This document shows, one piece after another, positions 24,508 to 31,689 of a stretch of DNA of 37,333 bases. This stretch comes from a virus. Position 1 is the first letter of the stretch. Each line of letters begins with the position of its first letter. The notes under the pieces were generated by a model, which worked only from the letters and a program-made list of their open reading frames with translations, was not told the origin of the DNA and made no database searches. The position numbers and the translations under genes were made by a program. Where the stretch lies: positions 1 through 37,333 of the IMG/VR virus record IMGVR_UViG_3300027805_000038. One strand, written 5' to 3'.

Positions 24508-25639
24508 GGATTATACACACGCAAGTAAAACATTTACAACAAATGCTTATGGTAATGCGCCTAAGTTTAAGTATTTGTTCCATGTGTATTTTGATGTAAA
24601 CAAAACACTAATTACAGATAATCAAAAAATATTTCCAGATACAGCAAATCCTGGATTATTAGTAAAAACAATTGATCTTCCTAAATTTAGTATAGCACTT
24701 ACTGAAATGAATCAGTATAACCGTAAAAGGTATATACAAACTAAAATAAATTATGACCCAATTAGGGTTACTTTCCATGATGATAACTCAAATGTGATTA
24801 GAAATTTATGGCATGCTTATTACAGTTATTACTATAATGATCCTAGTCAGCCAGGATCACTAAACACAGGACCGCAAAGTAGAACTATACCAGGACAAGC
24901 AGCAACCGCATTAAATGTTAGAGACATATATAGTGCCCAACTACCAGAAGGTCAACGTAATTGGGGTTATTTAGGAGAGAATGGCCAAAATACAATGGCA
25001 ACAACTCTGGGCGGAGGTAAATGGCCATTTTTTAAATCAATAAAGATATATGGATTTAATCAACATAATTTTTCATTATATGAATTAATAAATCCCATTA
25101 TTGAAAGTTTCCAACATGACCAGTACAGTTACAGTGAAAGTGCAGGCACACTAGAAAATTCAATGTCTATAAGATATGAATCTGTTAAGTATTTTGAAGG
25201 CGCATTAAATGGACAAAATCCAGGAAGTATTGTGGATCGTTTTGCAGAAGATGGAGTATATGATAAAGAATTAAGTCCAATTGCACGTGAGGGTAATAAC
25301 CGTAATATTATGGGTAAGGGCGGACTAGTTGATTCTGCACAGGGTGTACTAAGTGATTTGAGTAATGGTAATATCTTGGGTGCAATACAGACAGCAGGTC
25401 GTATTAGCAAAACTTTTAAAAATAAACAACAACTCTTACAGTCAGCAAAAGCCGAATTGGTAGGTGGTGTAATTTCTGCGGTGTCAAATCCTCAAACCGT
25501 AAGAGGTTTATTTAATTGGCCTGGTCAAGGTGCCACCACTGGTGCAGGCGGACAAGCAGGAAATGCCACTAATGTTCCTAGAACAACACCACCTCCGATT
25601 AACACATCAGATAATACACCAATACCCGGCGGACCATAA
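24440..25639 (+). CDS. Second tail-tube-like / tube-baseplate protein (gp19/gp54-like)
   Basis: 399 residues. The N-terminal 170 residues have tube-fold features: APKFKYLFHVYFDVNKTLI, GLLVKTIDLPKFSIALTEMN, QYNRKRYIQTKINYDPIRVT, FHDDNSNVIRNLWHAYYSYY. The middle (FKSIKIYGFNQHNFSLYELI, NSMSIRYESVKYFEGA) continues the fold. The C-terminus is Gly/Pro/Thr-rich. Tube paralogues of this kind occur in marine T4-like phages and may form the tube initiator at the baseplate (T4 gp48/gp54) or the tube end; which one cannot be told by eye. It starts 12 bases after the corrected gp19 stop, with TAAGG upstream. Confidence 0.75.
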   Translation: MAGFFQQFLKGTADGFLGSPYLKDYTHASKTFTTNAYGNAPKFKYLFHVYFDVNKTLITDNQKIFPDTANPGLLVKTIDLPKFSIALTEMNQYNRKRYIQTKINYDPIRVTFHDDNSNVIRNLWHAYYSYYYNDPSQPGSLNTGPQSRTIPGQAATALNVRDIYSAQLPEGQRNWGYLGENGQNTMATTLGGGKWPFFKSIKIYGFNQHNFSLYELINPIIESFQHDQYSYSESAGTLENSMSIRYESVKYFEGALNGQNPGSIVDRFAEDGVYDKELSPIAREGNNRNIMGKGGLVDSAQGVLSDLSNGNILGAIQTAGRISKTFKNKQQLLQSAKAELVGGVISAVSNPQTVRGLFNWPGQGATTGAGGQAGNATNVPRTTPPPINTSDNTPIPGGP

Positions 25640-25646
25640 TTCTTGG

Positions 25647-25654
25647 CATAAATA
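25647..25654 (+). promoter_or_regulatory. T4-type late promoter, CATAAATA, 5 nt before ATG
   Basis: CATAAATA, then CCATT, then the ATG at 25660. No ribosome binding site lies upstream (TTCTTGG only). It is a member of the short-spaced class. Confidence 0.55.
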
Positions 25655-25659
25655 CCATT

Positions 25660-26004
25660 ATGGCACAAGATTATACAGTCAAAGTTTTTGATCAATTTTA
25701 TAATTTAGACCTTGTCGTAAACGCATCAGAATACGACATTGTGCTATCTTATTTTCAAAGTTTTATAGGTGATACTGAAAAGGCAAAAACATTTTCCAGT
25801 ATTTTATTTCGTATTTCCAACATTACTCAAATACCTGTACTTGATTTATTGAGTACATTCCAACAGGGCGAAGCACCTAATATTAGCCGAACTATGGCTT
25901 ATTACCTCAATAGTGTAAGTAACAAAGTTGTATTGTTTGGCGTTGATAACAAAGTTACACCAAACAATTTTGTTACTAGAAATATTATATTAGACAACCT
26001 ATAA
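25660..26004 (+). CDS. Conserved-looking small tail-region protein, unknown function
   Basis: 114 residues, soluble, mixed alpha/beta: YTVKVFDQFYNLDLVVNASE, YDIVLSYFQSF, FSSILFRISNITQIPVLDLL, TMAYYLNSVSNKVVLFGV. I do not recognise a T4 counterpart. The place between tube-like proteins and gp4, and the late promoter against its ATG, indicate a virion or assembly protein. It ends two bases before gp4 begins. Confidence 0.7.
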   Translation: MAQDYTVKVFDQFYNLDLVVNASEYDIVLSYFQSFIGDTEKAKTFSSILFRISNITQIPVLDLLSTFQQGEAPNISRTMAYYLNSVSNKVVLFGVDNKVTPNNFVTRNIILDNL

Positions 26005-26006
26005 CT

Positions 26007-26441
26007 ATGGGTCAACGGTACGCACAGGGCATTTACATAGTTAAAAATCCACAGAAATACGTAGGGGTTGGAAAACCAAAGTACCGTAGTTCTTGGGAAA
26101 TGATGTTTTTTTCTTTTTGTGATAATAATCCTGCTGTTATAAGTTGGGCTAGTGAATCTATAAGAATACCATACCGTAATCCACTTACTGGAAAACAAAC
26201 TATATATGTGCCAGATGTTTTTATGTTATACCAAAATAAAAATGGCCAACAGATTGCCGAAGTTATTGAAATTAAGCCTAGTGCACAAACTAATCTGTTA
26301 GAAGCACGCAATATGCGTGATAAAGCTCACGCGGTTGTTAATCAAGCAAAATGGCTAGCAGCAAGTGCCTATTGTAAACGGATGGGGTTAAAATTTAGGG
26401 TCGTTACAGAGGCTGAACTATTCCACGGCGGCCGAAAATGA
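26007..26441 (+). CDS. gp4: Head completion protein gp4
   Basis: 144 residues, very similar in layout to T4 gp4 (150): YIVKNPQKYVGVGKPKYRSS, WEMMFFSFCDNNPAVISWAS, ESIRIPYRNP, YVPDVFM, EVIEIKPS, KWLAASAYCKRMGLKFRVVT. The fold is nuclease-like (TnsA/Vsr group) with candidate residues E31, E50, D70, E88 and K90. gp4 acts at the end of packaging to make the filled head ready for the tail. It starts two bases after the previous stop and lacks a visible ribosome site, so it is probably translated by coupling. Confidence 0.93.
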   Translation: MGQRYAQGIYIVKNPQKYVGVGKPKYRSSWEMMFFSFCDNNPAVISWASESIRIPYRNPLTGKQTIYVPDVFMLYQNKNGQQIAEVIEIKPSAQTNLLEARNMRDKAHAVVNQAKWLAASAYCKRMGLKFRVVTEAELFHGGRK

Positions 26442-26448
26442 GTAAATA
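26441..26448 (+). promoter_or_regulatory. Late-promoter-like motif before gp16, AGTAAATA
   Basis: AGTAAATA overlaps the end of the gp4 stop codon and ends seven bases before the ATG at 26456. No Shine-Dalgarno is seen. The spacing is slightly longer than in the five-base class. Confidence 0.35.
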
Positions 26449-26455
26449 ATTTACT

Positions 26456-26968
26456 ATGAATAAGCGTCTTGAAGAATTATTTGATTTAGATACTGCCGAT
26501 ACACCGGAAGAAATTTTACCCATGGAATTACCCATTGAAGAAACAAAAATAAGTACGGAAACACTGGCAGCAATAGAAAAAGTTGAGGCAGCACTGCCAC
26601 AAGTACGAGGTTTAGAGTCCAGTGATAAAGATATGGATGAAATAGCCGACATGGCCAAAGAAGCGTTTAATAATTTAATGGATTTGGGTATGCAAACTGA
26701 TCCACGCTTTAGTGCTGAAATATTTTCAGTAGGTGGAGCAATGCTTGGCCATGCGCTTACTGCAAAAACAGCAAAAATGCAGAAAAAATTAAAAATGATA
26801 GACCTCCAATTAAAACAGGCCGAGTTAGAGCGTAAATTGGCGGCCGCCGCCAAAGATAAACCAGCAGAAGAAACACCCCTGGGCACAGGTCAAATTGTTG
26901 ATCGCAACGAATTGATTAAGATGATTATGCAAAACGCTGGTAACAAAAATGGCTCTAGTGATAAATAA
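26456..26968 (+). CDS. gp16: Small terminase subunit gp16
   Basis: 170 residues, near T4 gp16 (164). Acidic N-terminus (RLEELFDLDTADTPEEILPM), a central helical core (MAKEAFNNLMDLGMQTDPRF, AEIFSVGGAMLGHALTAKTA, KMQKKLKMIDLQLKQAELER), and a short C-terminal helix after GTGQIVDRNELIKMIM. gp16 forms a ring that recognises DNA ends and stimulates gp17. The large subunit gp17 is not in this window, unlike in T4 where they are adjacent. A late promoter for the next gene overlaps its stop codon. Confidence 0.82.
   Translation: MNKRLEELFDLDTADTPEEILPMELPIEETKISTETLAAIEKVEAALPQVRGLESSDKDMDEIADMAKEAFNNLMDLGMQTDPRFSAEIFSVGGAMLGHALTAKTAKMQKKLKMIDLQLKQAELERKLAAAAKDKPAEETPLGTGQIVDRNELIKMIMQNAGNKNGSSDK
26960..26967 (+). 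promoter_or_regulatory. T4-type late promoter, GATAAATA, overlapping gp16 stop
   Basis: GATAAATA, 24 bases before the ATG at 26992. A TAAAGG and ATAGGA are in the leader. Confidence 0.65.
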
Positions 26969-26991
26969 AGTAAAGGTATAGGAATATTACG

Positions 26992-27603
26992 ATGAAACCA
27001 TTTCGTCATTATCTTATGGAGTCGGTACGCACCTACCGCTACAAGATTAAAATTGCAGGCGCACCAGAAAAGAATTGGGTAGAATTATTCTGCTTAAATC
27101 TACAGAAGTTTGATCCAGTTAAAATTGGCGAACCTAAATCTACACCAATACAGAAGGATCCTTATGGTTTTCCTGGCTTAACTAACCAGGCTGTTACCAT
27201 GATTGATGTTGAATTTAAATACCCCTGCACTGAACCAATGGTAAAACAATTGGCCAGACTACTTAATTTTGACGAAAATTTAGTTCGTATGGTACAACAA
27301 GATTACGATGAATCTGTTAATGGCGAAGTTCAAGGCTATGAAAATCAAATGAAACATAGTCCAGTACTGGATCATGAAGAACTAGAAGATAATGGTAAAC
27401 AGGCTAGCAAGGATTATGCTGATCAGTATATGTCTAAGATTGCTAAGGAAGCAGAGGCTGACAAGATGGATATGCCTTATGCCGCGCCTAAGACAAAGCC
27501 TGCCGAAGACTGGCGTAAGAGTCCAGGTAACAACAAGAGTCCAATGACTACTATAGTACGCTTACCAAAACCAGAAACTGGCTCAACTAAATCTAGGGGT
27601 TAA
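26992..27603 (+). CDS. Probable internal head protein with capsid-targeting N-terminus
   Basis: 203 residues. MKPFRHYLME|S closely matches the T4 internal-protein targeting peptide MKTYQEFIAE|A in length and position, with a gp21-type LxE|S site after residue 10. The body (RTYRYKIKIAGAPEKNWVEL, FCLNLQKFDPVKIGEPKSTP, TMIDVEFKYPCTEPMVKQLA) looks like a small alpha/beta domain. The second half is charged and low in order. I do not recognise its activity. It is inferred to be packed in the prohead and matured by gp21. It lies 3 bases before the 1122-residue protein, which may share its location. Confidence 0.7.
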   Translation: MKPFRHYLMESVRTYRYKIKIAGAPEKNWVELFCLNLQKFDPVKIGEPKSTPIQKDPYGFPGLTNQAVTMIDVEFKYPCTEPMVKQLARLLNFDENLVRMVQQDYDESVNGEVQGYENQMKHSPVLDHEELEDNGKQASKDYADQYMSKIAKEAEADKMDMPYAAPKTKPAEDWRKSPGNNKSPMTTIVRLPKPETGSTKSRG

Positions 27604-27606
27604 AAA

Positions 27607-30600
27607 ATGGGTATTAAGAGTTTAATCCAACGTATGGAAGAAATTGAAGGTAGTATTGTTGTGGAAGCAACTAAAGAGATTGCCGGCGGTCGTGTCCACA
27701 AGGCTGAGCCTGGTGGATATGGACGTAAAGACGACGAAGATGATGAAGGCAAAAAAGTAGAGCCAACAGTTAAACGTGGCCGCGGTCGTCCACGAAAAGG
27801 TGCTGATAGTGAAACTGGCGAAGTTAAAAATTGGGATACAGAAACCCTACAACGTTGGATTGTTGGCAGTGTGCCCAAAAATTTACCAGGCAAGCCAGGT
27901 CGTAAACACAAAATTAAAGATGAGTCAGCAGTTGAAGAAGATTCCGGTGTTTACCGCCACAAGGGCACATATGGTACAGAATTTGATGGCGATGACGAAG
28001 ATGACAAAAAGAAAAAAGAACCGGCAGTGAAACGTGGCCGCGGTCGTCCACGCAAGGATGCTGATATTACAGGGCATGTACCAAAATGGGATACAGATAC
28101 CCTAAGTCGCTGGATTGTAGGTAGTAAACCAAAAACATTACCAGGAAAACCAGGTGTAAAACACAAGTTAAAAGATTGGATGGAGTACACTGAGCGACAA
28201 ATGATCAGTGAAAGTATTACCAATGAAGGCAGAATGGCCGAAGTTAGTATGGTATTACAAGACATTATTGATGGAAATGCCGACCTGCACGACGTTATGA
28301 ATCATCCAAGGGACAATATTGAAGAGTTCGTAAGTAATCACATTCTTAAACCCTTAGCAGAAAAACATGATTTACACCCAGTGGAAGATTTTGATCAATT
28401 ACAGCCATTAGTGATGACTGATTTAGAAACTGCATTAGATAGTGGATTGAATGAAGCACCAGTGCAAGCACCAGTTCCCGTAGTATCCGGCGGCCAATCA
28501 CAGCAGGCCACTTTAACAAGTACCAGTACTAAACCAGGTGAATCAGATGTTTTAAAGGCCGCTGCAGCCATACTAAAGAGTGGAGGAGGTCAAATACAAA
28601 TGCCACAACAAAAAACACAAACACAACCTCAACAAGGACAACAACCCCAACAAGGACAACAGGGGCAGCAAACCAATCAACAAATTAAACCAATGGCAGA
28701 AACTACAAGTATTGCAAAAAATAGCAAAAAAATAGTGGCTGAAGGCGCAATGGTTGACAAATTAGAAACAATACTTAAAAATTATCCACATGAGCATAAA
28801 ATGGCTCAAGAGGGTTGGGGAGTACATGAAAGTCTTTACCAGGCTCTATGTGACCACTACTGGGATGAGGGTAGAATACCACGTGACAAAATGTATGGCG
28901 GTGGCCAAGAACTACGTGATTGGGTTGAGGGGTGCTATACCGAAGACATACAACCGGTAATGGAAAATCCCTTGGCGCTGGCCGCAACACGTGGAATGGC
29001 TGCTGGCATAGGCGCAGGTGCCGCAAATAAATTTTTAGGTGATGATATTGCCATGGAAGAAATGGATGATACAACAACCGCGATGGAGTACGGTATGAAA
29101 GAATCAAAAAAAGAAGTTGATGAAAGTGGTCTACAGGCTTACATAGGCAAAAAGAAGTATGGCGAAGAAGGTATGGAAGCCCTACAGAAGGCCGGCCGCG
29201 AAGGTGCTAGTAATGAAGAAATGGCAAAACTACGTGCCAAGTTTGATAAGATAGAAGAACAAGAGGTCGAAGAAGGTACACATACCCGGCTTGATACATA
29301 CCGTGTAACAGATCCTGAATTAATTGATTTCCTATCAATACAAGATGGTGCTGAAATGGAAATGGCAGACGATGATGTTGGTATACTCGTGGTAGATACC
29401 ATAACATTTCCAGAATTAGCCATAATGGCTTCTAAGTTAGCCAAGCAGAAAAAAATTCAACCAATCGCTGGACACGCAACTAGAGATATTACCGGTAAGG
29501 CTGTCCCTTCAGACAGAGAGTATATTAGTGCTCCTAGCCCCCGTGATCCAAAGCCCCGTGTGGCGGAAGGTATGGATAGTTTAACTTTCTGGAAGCGTGA
29601 AGCACAAAAGGCTGGTGGCGCCGCCAACATCGACTGGTATGCCATCGGTGTAGAGCACGGCAAGCAAGGTATTTTAATGAATCCTCCATATGGAGTCGGT
29701 GCTAAAGCAGTTAATCTATACAGCAAAGGATTAGATGCTGGCAAAAAAGGTGTGGCGGAAGGTATAGTTACCGAAAAAGCAAAAAGTAGGGCACAACAAA
29801 AGTTTATGGCCATGGTACATGATGCCCAAAAAGGTGAAAAACCAGCAAGTAAAGCAGTAGCCGACGTTGCCGCATCTATGAAAAAAAGCGATGTTACAGA
29901 TTTTGCAAAAACAAAACATAAAGGCTTACCTGAAAAATCTAAGAAAAAGGATGAATCTATGGATCCACAAATGGAATCTTGGTCTAAGGAATTAGATCGC
30001 CTACTAACTGAAGGTCTTACGATAACAACATCTACTGGTAATGAACATTCACCTGACACAGTTAGTGTAAATGCAACCGATGCTGATGCACATGAGTTAA
30101 TGAAATTAGTTCAGTCTGCCGGCCTAGGTAAAAAGCAGAGTGCATCAATGAGTGCTCCAGGACAAGATGTAGCCGGAGTGACCGTTGAACCAGTGAGTCA
30201 AGATGAAGTAATGGGTACTCTAGAGCCAGAAGATGATGGCGAAGAAGCATTTGGATTCTTAAAACGGATGCTAGGTGCACGTGGAGAACACGGCGGACAT
30301 AGTCACGGTGAACATGGTGATTATGAACAAGAAGAGGGGGAAGAGTGTGGTGAATGTGGCCATGCCGATTGCCAGTGTGATCACGAAGAAGTAGATGTAC
30401 TTCCTGAAGAAGAGATGGAAGAAGGCAATCTATTTACCGGCAATCTTGCAAAAGCAAGAGCCGCAGGTAAAAAAGAGGCTGATCTAGATGGTGATGGCGA
30501 TATGGAAAAAGTAAAAGAAACTAGCCAGGCACCACAAGCGAAGAAAAAAACAGACGAGGAAGCACTAGATCAACCTGCAACAATGGAGGGTGATGATTGG

Positions 30601-30975
30601 GCAGATGCTGCCGGCCAAGATTTAGCAGCCGCAGAAGAAGAATCTGCAAATGAATTGTCAGCCGCCGAAACAGAAAAGGAAACTGCTGTATCAGAGGGTG
30701 AAGAAATATGTAATGAGTGTGGCGGCGCAATGTACGAGGGCCATAAATGCTCAGAAGGATTAAATGAGTGGGCAAATAGTCCTGATGGTAAGAGTACCGA
30801 CGAAGCATTCCTTGCTGATCTAACATTTATGACTAAGACAATTAGTGGCGGTCTAAACAATATCAAGCAAGACCAAACAGTACTACCAAGCACACGTGTA
30901 AAAACAGACACAGAACGTGCTGACAGTAGTACATCTATGGCGCAAATGTTAAAAAAATTAGCCAATATTAATTGA
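27607..30975 (+). CDS. Large mosaic acidic/DNA-binding protein, probable head-internal protein
   Basis: 1122 residues, low-order and strongly charged. A duplicated block (about 51-104 and 139-189) has AT-hooks VKRGRGRPRK at 55-64 and 141-150, each followed by WDTxTLxRWIVGSxPKxLPG. Further on: a Gln-rich stretch (about 333-360); YWDEGRIPRDKMYGGGQELR (419-438); a DUF3008-like domain (about 724-777, KSRAQQKFMAMVHDAQKGEK with FAKTKHKGLPEK); a His/Cys cluster (893-926); AGKKEADLDGDGDMEKVK (953-970); and a zinc-ribbon-like CNECGGAMYEGHKC (1035-1048). Several sites fit gp21 cleavage (ISE|S 203, LNE|A 284, LTE|G 803; weaker VAE|G sites), so it may be a polyprotein cut in the prohead. TAGGGG precedes the start. 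A strong terminator follows. Confidence 0.78.
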   Translation: MGIKSLIQRMEEIEGSIVVEATKEIAGGRVHKAEPGGYGRKDDEDDEGKKVEPTVKRGRGRPRKGADSETGEVKNWDTETLQRWIVGSVPKNLPGKPGRKHKIKDESAVEEDSGVYRHKGTYGTEFDGDDEDDKKKKEPAVKRGRGRPRKDADITGHVPKWDTDTLSRWIVGSKPKTLPGKPGVKHKLKDWMEYTERQMISESITNEGRMAEVSMVLQDIIDGNADLHDVMNHPRDNIEEFVSNHILKPLAEKHDLHPVEDFDQLQPLVMTDLETALDSGLNEAPVQAPVPVVSGGQSQQATLTSTSTKPGESDVLKAAAAILKSGGGQIQMPQQKTQTQPQQGQQPQQGQQGQQTNQQIKPMAETTSIAKNSKKIVAEGAMVDKLETILKNYPHEHKMAQEGWGVHESLYQALCDHYWDEGRIPRDKMYGGGQELRDWVEGCYTEDIQPVMENPLALAATRGMAAGIGAGAANKFLGDDIAMEEMDDTTTAMEYGMKESKKEVDESGLQAYIGKKKYGEEGMEALQKAGREGASNEEMAKLRAKFDKIEEQEVEEGTHTRLDTYRVTDPELIDFLSIQDGAEMEMADDDVGILVVDTITFPELAIMASKLAKQKKIQPIAGHATRDITGKAVPSDREYISAPSPRDPKPRVAEGMDSLTFWKREAQKAGGAANIDWYAIGVEHGKQGILMNPPYGVGAKAVNLYSKGLDAGKKGVAEGIVTEKAKSRAQQKFMAMVHDAQKGEKPASKAVADVAASMKKSDVTDFAKTKHKGLPEKSKKKDESMDPQMESWSKELDRLLTEGLTITTSTGNEHSPDTVSVNATDADAHELMKLVQSAGLGKKQSASMSAPGQDVAGVTVEPVSQDEVMGTLEPEDDGEEAFGFLKRMLGARGEHGGHSHGEHGDYEQEEGEECGECGHADCQCDHEEVDVLPEEEMEEGNLFTGNLAKARAAGKKEADLDGDGDMEKVKETSQAPQAKKKTDEEALDQPATMEGDDWADAAGQDLAAAEEESANELSAAETEKETAVSEGEEICNECGGAMYEGHKCSEGLNEWANSPDGKSTDEAFLADLTFMTKTISGGLNNIKQDQTVLPSTRVKTDTERADSSTSMAQMLKKLANIN

Positions 30976-31001
30976 TAGTAATCCAGCGTAGATTACAGTT
31001 A

Positions 31002-31029
31002 CCCACTACCTAGTGTAGTGGGTTTTTTT
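31002..31029 (+). terminator. Intrinsic terminator after internal-protein unit
   Basis: CCCACTAC (31002-31009), loop CTAGT, GTAGTGGG (31015-31022), then seven T. A second small hairpin (GTAATC/GATTAC, 30978-30996) lies just before it. Confidence 0.93.
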
Positions 31030-31041
31030 ATGTTTCCATAG

Positions 31042-31049
31042 CATAAATA
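31042..31049 (+). promoter_or_regulatory. T4-type late promoter for endolysin and fibre genes
   Basis: CATAAATA, 17 bases before the ATG at 31067, with TAGGAG in the leader and directly after a terminator. Confidence 0.7.
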
Positions 31050-31066
31050 TATCTAGGAGTTTTACG

Positions 31067-31687
31067 ATGATTACCCTACAATTATTACAAGCAGTATGTC
31101 CAAAAACAAAATCAGCAGTACTTGAAAAGTATGTAGATCCACTTAATGATGTTTGTGACTACTATGAAATTGTTAACACAAATGAGCGGCTTGCTGCATT
31201 TCTGGCTCAAATTGGGCATGAGAGTGGCGGATTCAATGCCGTAAGAGAAAATTTAAATTATGGTGCCAAAGGGTTACGTACTACTTTTGGCAAATATTTT
31301 CCAACAGATGAGTTAGCAAAACAGTACGAACGTCAGCCAGAGCGTATTGCAAACCGGGTATATGCAAACCGTATGGGTAATGGCCCAGAATCTAGCGGTG
31401 ATGGTTGGCGCTATTGTGGTCGTGGTCTAATACAGTTGACTGGTAAAGACAATTATACCCGATTCGCGGCAGCCCTAGATATACCTATTGACGAATGTGT
31501 GGCCTACATGGAAACGCCGGCCGGTGCCTGTTCTAGTGCTGGTTGGTTTTGGGATAATAATAGATTGAATGGTTATTGTGATCGTGGTGATTTTATTGGG
31601 CTAACTAAGCGTATTAATGGGGGTACTATAGGTCTGGCCGACCGCCAACATCACTACGAAGTTGCCCTGGCCGCACTACAGGGGTAA
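31067..31687 (+). CDS. GH19 chitinase-like endolysin
   Basis: 206 residues. GH19-type lysin: LAQIGHESGGF (Glu52 putative acid), REN-LNYG (Glu61 second carboxylate), YCGRGLIQLTGKDNYTRFAA, and an end with LTKRINGGTIGL. It cleaves the glycan chains of peptidoglycan for host lysis. It has no signal peptide, so it needs a holin; none is recognised in the window. Key motifs (HESGG, ENLNYG, GRGxIQLTG) also occur in the tape-measure-like protein at 2-1948. It has TAGGAG and its own late promoter, and is followed after 2 bases by the large fibre-like gene. Confidence 0.9.
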   Translation: MITLQLLQAVCPKTKSAVLEKYVDPLNDVCDYYEIVNTNERLAAFLAQIGHESGGFNAVRENLNYGAKGLRTTFGKYFPTDELAKQYERQPERIANRVYANRMGNGPESSGDGWRYCGRGLIQLTGKDNYTRFAAALDIPIDECVAYMETPAGACSSAGWFWDNNRLNGYCDRGDFIGLTKRINGGTIGLADRQHHYEVALAALQG

Positions 31688-31689
31688 AC

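Noticed and set aside
29457-30059. 200-codon antisense open frame within the large internal protein gene
   Set aside because: No start signal, and the translation (Ser/Phe/Ala-rich) mirrors the charged helical sense frame.
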